Source of the DNA: Alternaria dauci
Taxonomy: Eukaryota > Ascomycota > Dothideomycetes > Pleosporales > Pleosporaceae
Assembly: GCF_042100115.1 (NCBI RefSeq)
Contig: NC_091278.1
Span: 1,054,001 to 1,118,000, forward strand
Length of the DNA: 64,000 bases
Reading direction: 5' to 3'
The notes beneath the pieces are model-generated. The model was not told where the DNA came from. It made no database searches and worked only from the letters and a program-made list of their open reading frames with translations. Below, one piece after another: positions 58,798-64,000 of the stretch. Numbering within the stretch: the stretch's first letter is position 1; each line of letters starts with the position of its first letter. The translations under genes were made by a program, and so were the position numbers.

Positions 58798-59662
58798 GGG
58801 AACTTGCTGAAGTGTAGCCATTGGCTCTCCAAAAAAGCCTGCATAGCACAGTCGCGATCAGACGTGGACTTGTCGCACAAGACGAGAATAATGCAAAAAT
58901 GCACACCATGTCACACGCGCGCCTTGCTTTTGAATAATCCTTGTCGATGAGACTGGGTGATGTTTTGACTATCACAATCGGGTTTAAATGTTTTCGGCGG
59001 CCTAACCAACATTGCACATGCAAGATAACTACAAGGACGGCCTCGGAAAGTTCCGCACGGCTGGGGCTTGCCATGCGATGTTTGTGGGCTGTGCGACAGA
59101 TGCTGAGGATGATGTATCAGTGCAAGATGACTGGACGTACAATTGGGGTCTGTTCTGGCGAGATGACCTCGCTTCCATCAGGATCAACATGTTCACTGTG
59201 AGCGTCAGAGAACCGCCCCGGAAGAAGCCCCGGTAAAGATCCGCAGAAGAAGCGTTTGCCATCGGGCAGCCATTGGCCCAGCCTCGCGTCCATCCCGCGT
59301 GGATCGAGCTAACCCTTGCCGCCAGCTCAGTCGGCTGCTGGGCATAGGAGCCAGGCCGAGCACTTCAGCTGCTGTTGCACCACACCAATCTTTGCGATTC
59401 GCACCGTGAGAGGCTGCTTCGGGTGTCCTTAGGCATTGCGCGCATGCTTTCCTAGCCATTCTGCATCGGCAACCTGTACTATATCATCACGACATGACGA
59501 TTTGAACGACTGCCCATCACTTGCGACTACTGTCTACAGCGATATACCCAGCATATCCCACCAAGAGATTCCTCTCATTTGCGCCCGACCCATTGCCAGC
59601 ACTACACTGTAATAACAACGCACCCGCGCGCCCCGCGCAACACGCAGCATCCCTCCCGCAGC
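58798..59662. other. intergenic, no supported gene
   Basis: Frames such as 59012-59236 on the plus strand have no motif. The last 150 bases form the C-rich leader of the next gene. Confidence 0.4.
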
Positions 59663-62600
59663 ATGTGGAGCAGATTGACCGGCAGCTCTGCTGCCTCGAG
59701 CAGCAACAAGGACGACGACAGCCGCCGCCGCCGTACTAGCGACTCTACGCGTTCCAAGCGCGACCGAGACCCAGACGCCCGCTCCGTTGTGTCGTCGTCA
59801 ACCGCCCGCAAGCCCCCAAGCTCGCGACGCGACACTGCGCCCTCGTCCTCATCCATTGCCTCCTTCACCACTGCCTTTGACGAGATGCCGCGCTCACGGG
59901 CCCAAGCAAACAACCCCAACAGCGACCCTTACTACGATGACGATACCAGGCGTCGCGATGATCGCCGCAGCAGCTATGCCGAGTCGACCAGCTCCACCCT
60001 GCGCGACGACAAGGACCGCACAAAGGGCAAGGCCAAGGACAAGAAGCTTGAGAAGCGCCGCTCGACGCGCTCCGTGCGATCGGGAAGTCTGTCGCAAACC
60101 GGTGCCGGCTACAGGGGCGACATTGTTGAGAGCCCCAAGCCAGTGCAGCGCAGCTCCAGCGGCCAGAGCGCCAACGACAGCTTCTCGCAGTTCCCAGGAC
60201 AGGCAGGAGCGCCCATGATGTCGGGCGCTCTGCCAGTAGGGAGCCACTACCCACCACCGCACCCCGATGACATGGACAGTCACGTGCAGAGCCAGTTCCC
60301 TGGCCAGAACCCGGCGCAGTATGCCTCGAGCGCGCTGCCTGGCGGCCATCCCTTTGGCGCTGCCGCCGACTTCTACAACGACCAGGGCCAGAGTGTGCAT
60401 CAGCAGCCCGGCGTGAGGCCCCAGCCGCCGTCTGTCATCATAGGACAGGATACCCCCCATCTCATGTCTGCCTCTGCCCTGCCCAACCCTGTTGCCGACA
60501 CTGGATCGGGCGCCGCTGCAGACTTCTACGGGTCCAGCACAAGTGTCCCTCCACCCAAACCCTCACGGCCATCGAGCTCATCTATGCCTGGTGCCTTTGT
60601 CGACGACGCCGCCCCAATGCCTGCGAAGCCACCACGGCCTGCGTCGTCGTCGAGACCCGACAAGTCGAGCACGTTCGGTCCAGCTGCTACTATGGCTAGC
60701 GGAGCTGCCCTTGGATACGCCATGGGCCATAGCTCATCTAATCACCAACACTCTACGAGCTACAGCTCCGCCAACGTTCGTCCTTCTACATCCTACTCTT
60801 CTTACAATAATAATACCACGCCGGCCGCCCCGGCTTCCACGTCCACGTACAACATGTACGGCTCGGGCCCTAATGCTTCTAATACCGCTGCCAACGACAG
60901 CAGCCACCTCCCGCCCTACGCTGCAGCCGCCGCCGCCGCTGCCTACGGCAATGAAGGCGCGCCACCCCCAAAGCCACCTCGGCCGGCCAAGCCAGAGAAG
61001 CACGCGTCTGGCAGTATCGCTGGATTGTACGCTGCTGGGGCTGCAGGACTGGCGGCTTATGGCCTGAACCAGCACAATTCTCATTCCCACAACCACACCC
61101 ATACCAACACCCACTCGCACAGCACCTCTCACCACCATACCTCGACACACGCACCCAACGGGCATCACCACAATGGTGTTGCACATAGTACCTACAGCTC
61201 TGGCGGCATGGCTCAGCAGCATCAGCACACAGGGCCAGTTTCCAAGTTTGTCGACTGGTGGAAGGACTATGAAGATGTGCAGAAGATGGAGGAGTATACC
61301 GAGTACATTGGAGTCTGCAAGGGATGCTTCGATCCTCGCTCTTCCGTCTTGGATGCTCCACGCAAGCACCATTATTATAAGAGACGCTCCAGTGAGTTCA
61401 TGCGACCATCTGGTGGCATCGAGAAACAATCCCGATATTCTCTCAAGGAGAAGAAGTCTTATGGCTCCATCTCTTCAGGCGAGGATCGACGGAGGACCAA
61501 GAGCAGTGCCGCAGGCTGGGTAGCTGCAGGCCTAGGCGGGATCGGCCTGGCCAAGGCTGGAAAGGCTGTTCTGACTGCCGGCCGTGACGACTTTGATGAT
61601 ACCTACAGCATCAAGTCCGGACGCTCGAGAATCTCGCGCCGCAGTCGCAGCCGATCGAGGGACCGCAAGAGCTATAGCTATGGCAGCTCTGGCATCCGTC
61701 ACCGGAGCAATTCTGCTGATCGCGTGTCCCTCATGTCAGTGGGCGTTACGAATGACAAGAAGGACCGTAAAGACTACAAGGTTCGCCGCCATTCCCGATC
61801 AAGCTCCAGTTCAAGCAACAACTCCGGACGTGGCAAGACTGGCTTAATCGGCACTGCAATTGGCGCAGGTCTCGCAGGTGCTGCCCTTGGAGCGGCTACG
61901 AGGAAGAAGACACACAGCCGTTCTAGGTCGCCTAAGAGAGTACAGGTTATACATCCCCGGAGAGATAGCAGTGACGATGAGCGTCGTATGAGGAGATCGC
62001 ACCAACTCCGACGGAAAGCATCTCGAAGCTCAACATCTGGCGCCTCCGTCATCGAGATTGGCGAGACTCACGAATCTCAGGGTGGTTTCCTTGGTGGTTT
62101 CTTCGCTGCACCCCCTCCTAAAGAGAAGCGTGTCAAAACCACGAGCCTAAAGAAGAAGAAGAAGGGCTTCTTCAACTTCAGCAACAACTCCTCGTCCTCG
62201 TCCGACTCCGAGATGGCATTCGGCACCGGCTATGTGAAGAGGACGCGCCGACGGTCATCAGGACGAGTATCAGGACGGTCATCACCGAAGCGACGGAACT
62301 CGGATGAGCGACTGAAAGCCTCTCTGATTGGTCTTGGCGCCACTGCTGCTGCCATCACCGCTGCGAAGGCTGGCAAAGGTAAACGCCACAATGAGGTTGT
62401 CGCTGTAAAGGAGAACCGACTTGGTCGCAAGACTAGCCAATCCTCACGACCCGGCTCGCGGTACGGAGATGACGAATGGGAGGATTTGCCCGATGATGGG
62501 ACTTCAGACTCCTCGAGTGATGGCGGTCTGCTCTACGGTGATTACGCCCTAAAGAAGAGGAAGAGCAACGACTCCATCGGGTCCAATGATTCAGGGACCA

Positions 62601-64000
62601 ACAAATGGGGCTGGCGATGGGGTTTTGGCAAGAAGAAGAGAAGGTCATCCAACAACCTCTACGACAACATCGCCAGCACATCACTTATTGGACCGACCGC
62701 AGCTGGCGCCGCAGGTGCTCTGACTGGCGCAGCTGTTGCAGCTACTCATGGACATCACGACAGCGAGTCTAGTAGCGCGCAAACGCTGCAATCGGTCTAC
62801 CCTGTTGCACCTCTTGACCCGAATGCATCGTTTGATGCACGCCGTACAAGCTCTATCGTCACCAATCAACCTCCGGTCGCTCCAGGACCAGTTCCTGTTC
62901 CCATCCAGCACCCTCAGCCAGTGCAACAAGTCCCTGGATCTATCTATTCAACACAAGCGCCCCCGCCATCTGGCTATACTGCCCCAGCAGGTCCACCAGT
63001 TTTCTCGCAAGCACCACACCCCATGCAATCTCAAGTCCAAAACATCATTGTTCAAAGCCCCCAGCATCCTCAATTCCGTCGAGCGAACTCTTCGCCCATT
63101 CAGAGTTCAACGTGGAAGCGAGATGCGGCCATTGCTGGACTCGCAGCAACTGCTGGGGCTGCCGTAGTCTCTGCAATGAAACATCCCGATCGCCCTCCTA
63201 GCCGCCCACCGTCCGCAAATAGCAACGTCCGCTTCAACCTGACGCAAGAGCAAGTAGACAAAGAGCAGCGTGAGCGACGTAAGGAGCAAGAACGCTTGGA
63301 CGAAGAAGCCAACCGTCGTCGAGAACAGCAAAGAATAGAAGACGAGGCGCGACGGGAAGCAGAAGACCGCCTTCGTCGGGAGCAACTGCTGCGGGACGAG
63401 GAAGCACATCGAGAGGCAATGGCACGACGTGAAGAAGAAGACCGTCTTCGTCGAGAGCAGCTGCTGCGAGATGAAGAGGCACACCGGGCAGCAATGGCGC
63501 GACGCGAAGAAGAGGATCGCGTACGGAGAGAACAGCAACTGCGAGAGGATGAGGCTCGTAGAATCGAGGAGGATCGTCGGCAGACTTTACTCCGCCTAGA
63601 GGAAACAGCACGTCAAGAAGAGGAGCGCCGCCGAGACGAAGACGAACGACGTCGCCAAGAGCTGCAACGTCAGCAAGACGAGGCCCGCAAGTTCATGGAA
63701 ATCGAACGCTTGGCTAGGCTTGAGAACGAACGTCGTCGTGAACAGCAGGAGGCCCAGGCACGCGAGGCTCGAGAAGCAGAGGCTCGAGAAGCAGAGGATC
63801 GGGAGCGTCTGCAACGGATAGCCCAACTGGAGCACCAGCGCCAGCTGGCAAGCGAGGCCGCCGAAGCTGAGCGAAGACGGAGAGAGCAACTTGAAGCCGA
63901 GCAAGAAGAAGCTGCGCGAGCCGAGGCCGCGAGACGCGAAGCTGAGCAAGAGGAAATAGAGCGACGTCTTCGAGAACGCGAAGGGGACTACATCGATCGA
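59663..64000 (+). CDS. Leashin-like (Woronin-body tether) large disordered protein, N-terminal part
   Basis: The frame is open from ATG 59663 to the window edge, 1,446 codons without an intron. The N-terminus MWSRLTGSSAASSSNKDDDS is Ser/Arg-rich and basic. A compact conserved-looking block lies near residues 535-570: FVDWWKDYEDVQKMEEYTEY, then GVCKGCFDPRSS and PRKHHYYKRRS. From memory this block marks fungal Leashin (LAH), which tethers Woronin bodies to the cortex or septum; that identification is recollection. Seven Gly/Ala/Ile segments of about 20 residues recur (for example GLIGTAIGAGLAGAALGAA). There is a His-rich tract at about 61078-61180, a poly-Ala run and SH3-ligand-like PPKPPRP repeats. 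From 63240 it becomes a long Arg/Glu coiled coil. Confidence 0.75.
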   Translation, partial: MWSRLTGSSAASSSNKDDDSRRRRTSDSTRSKRDRDPDARSVVSSSTARKPPSSRRDTAPSSSSIASFTTAFDEMPRSRAQANNPNSDPYYDDDTRRRDDRRSSYAESTSSTLRDDKDRTKGKAKDKKLEKRRSTRSVRSGSLSQTGAGYRGDIVESPKPVQRSSSGQSANDSFSQFPGQAGAPMMSGALPVGSHYPPPHPDDMDSHVQSQFPGQNPAQYASSALPGGHPFGAAADFYNDQGQSVHQQPGVRPQPPSVIIGQDTPHLMSASALPNPVADTGSGAAADFYGSSTSVPPPKPSRPSSSSMPGAFVDDAAPMPAKPPRPASSSRPDKSSTFGPAATMASGAALGYAMGHSSSNHQHSTSYSSANVRPSTSYSSYNNNTTPAAPASTSTYNMYGSGPNASNTAANDSSHLPPYAAAAAAAAYGNEGAPPPKPPRPAKPEKHASGSIAGLYAAGAAGLAAYGLNQHNSHSHNHTHTNTHSHSTSHHHTSTHAPNGHHHNGVAHSTYSSGGMAQQHQHTGPVSKFVDWWKDYEDVQKMEEYTEYIGVCKGCFDPRSSVLDAPRKHHYYKRRSSEFMRPSGGIEKQSRYSLKEKKSYGSISSGEDRRRTKSSAAGWVAAGLGGIGLAKAGKAVLTAGRDDFDDTYSIKSGRSRISRRSRSRSRDRKSYSYGSSGIRHRSNSADRVSLMSVGVTNDKKDRKDYKVRRHSRSSSSSSNNSGRGKTGLIGTAIGAGLAGAALGAATRKKTHSRSRSPKRVQVIHPRRDSSDDERRMRRSHQLRRKASRSSTSGASVIEIGETHESQGGFLGGFFAAPPPKEKRVKTTSLKKKKKGFFNFSNNSSSSSDSEMAFGTGYVKRTRRRSSGRVSGRSSPKRRNSDERLKASLIGLGATAAAITAAKAGKGKRHNEVVAVKENRLGRKTSQSSRPGSRYGDDEWEDLPDDGTSDSSSDGGLLYGDYALKKRKSNDSIGSNDSGTNKWGWRWGFGKKKRRSSNNLYDNIASTSLIGPTAAGAAGALTGAAVAATHGHHDSESSSAQTLQSVYPVAPLDPNASFDARRTSSIVTNQPPVAPGPVPVPIQHPQPVQQVPGSIYSTQAPPPSGYTAPAGPPVFSQAPHPMQSQVQNIIVQSPQHPQFRRANSSPIQSSTWKRDAAIAGLAATAGAAVVSAMKHPDRPPSRPPSANSNVRFNLTQEQVDKEQRERRKEQERLDEEANRRREQQRIEDEARREAEDRLRREQLLRDEEAHREAMARREEEDRLRREQLLRDEEAHRAAMARREEEDRVRREQQLREDEARRIEEDRRQTLLRLEETARQEEERRRDEDERRRQELQRQQDEARKFMEIERLARLENERRREQQEAQAREAREAEAREAEDRERLQRIAQLEHQRQLASEAAEAERRRREQLEAEQEEAARAEAARREAEQEEIERRLREREGDYIDR
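63362..63580 (+). repeat. 75-bp coding tandem repeat in coiled coil
   Basis: Units begin at 63362, 63437 and 63512. Each codes for 25 residues starting EDRLRREQLLRDEEAHR; the third is diverged (EDRVRREQQLREDEARR). The first two units differ mostly at third codon positions. Confidence 0.75.

Overview
The window is nuclear DNA of a filamentous ascomycete. Genes are dense and carry short introns (mostly 47-75 bp) with GTAAGT/GTATGT donors and CTAAC/CTGAC branch sites. The gene content fits Dothideomycetes: an ascomycete laccase with a C-terminal DSGL processing site, a Leashin-like Woronin-body protein, Zn2Cys6 regulators and introner-like introns. The assignment to Dothideomycetes is inference; no marker gene settles the genus.

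Layout. 1-9.9 kb: N-terminus of an MFS sugar transporter, a secreted nucleoside hydrolase, a DUF985 cupin, a laccase, a GPR1/FUN34/YaaH membrane protein and a small Cys-rich protein. 10.1-16.2 kb: housekeeping genes, with splicing factor CWC25, a FlbE-like conserved protein and the U5 snRNP protein Prp6/Prp1. 17-18.4 kb: a subtilase without a signal peptide. 18.4-23.2 kb: a gene-poor stretch with degenerate repeats and a 695-codon frame broken by two TAG codons. 23.2-32.4 kb: a coherent catabolic block made of a Zn2Cys6 factor, a GH88 unsaturated glucuronyl hydrolase, a Dal5/Liz1-type MFS transporter and a DUF2264 protein. This probably serves uptake and breakdown of unsaturated uronate oligosaccharides. 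33-40.7 kb: oxidoreductases (NmrA-like pseudogene, intact NmrA-like gene, GMC oxidoreductase, SDR). 40.9-49.8 kb: a C2H2 protein whose gene seems to contain a 1.1-kb intron, a pair of paralogues of unknown function, a minisatellite and a transglutaminase-like protein. 49.8-64 kb: a degraded NACHT-WD40 remnant, then conserved genes for the actin regulator AIP1, a small RS-rich protein, a peroxisomal copper amine oxidase, CSTF2/Rna15, and the first 1,446 codons of a Leashin-like protein.

Most useful observations. Three introns of the amine oxidase gene are each exactly 64 nt and look like copies of one sequence; related introns occur in the laccase and MFS genes, which suggests introner-like elements. 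Several gene models are only right once introns are placed: a 66-nt stop-free in-phase intron in one paralogue, first exons of 8 and 16 nt, and two terminal exons of the transglutaminase-like gene. All exon limits were set by hand from splice consensus plus reading-frame arithmetic; no database search was possible.
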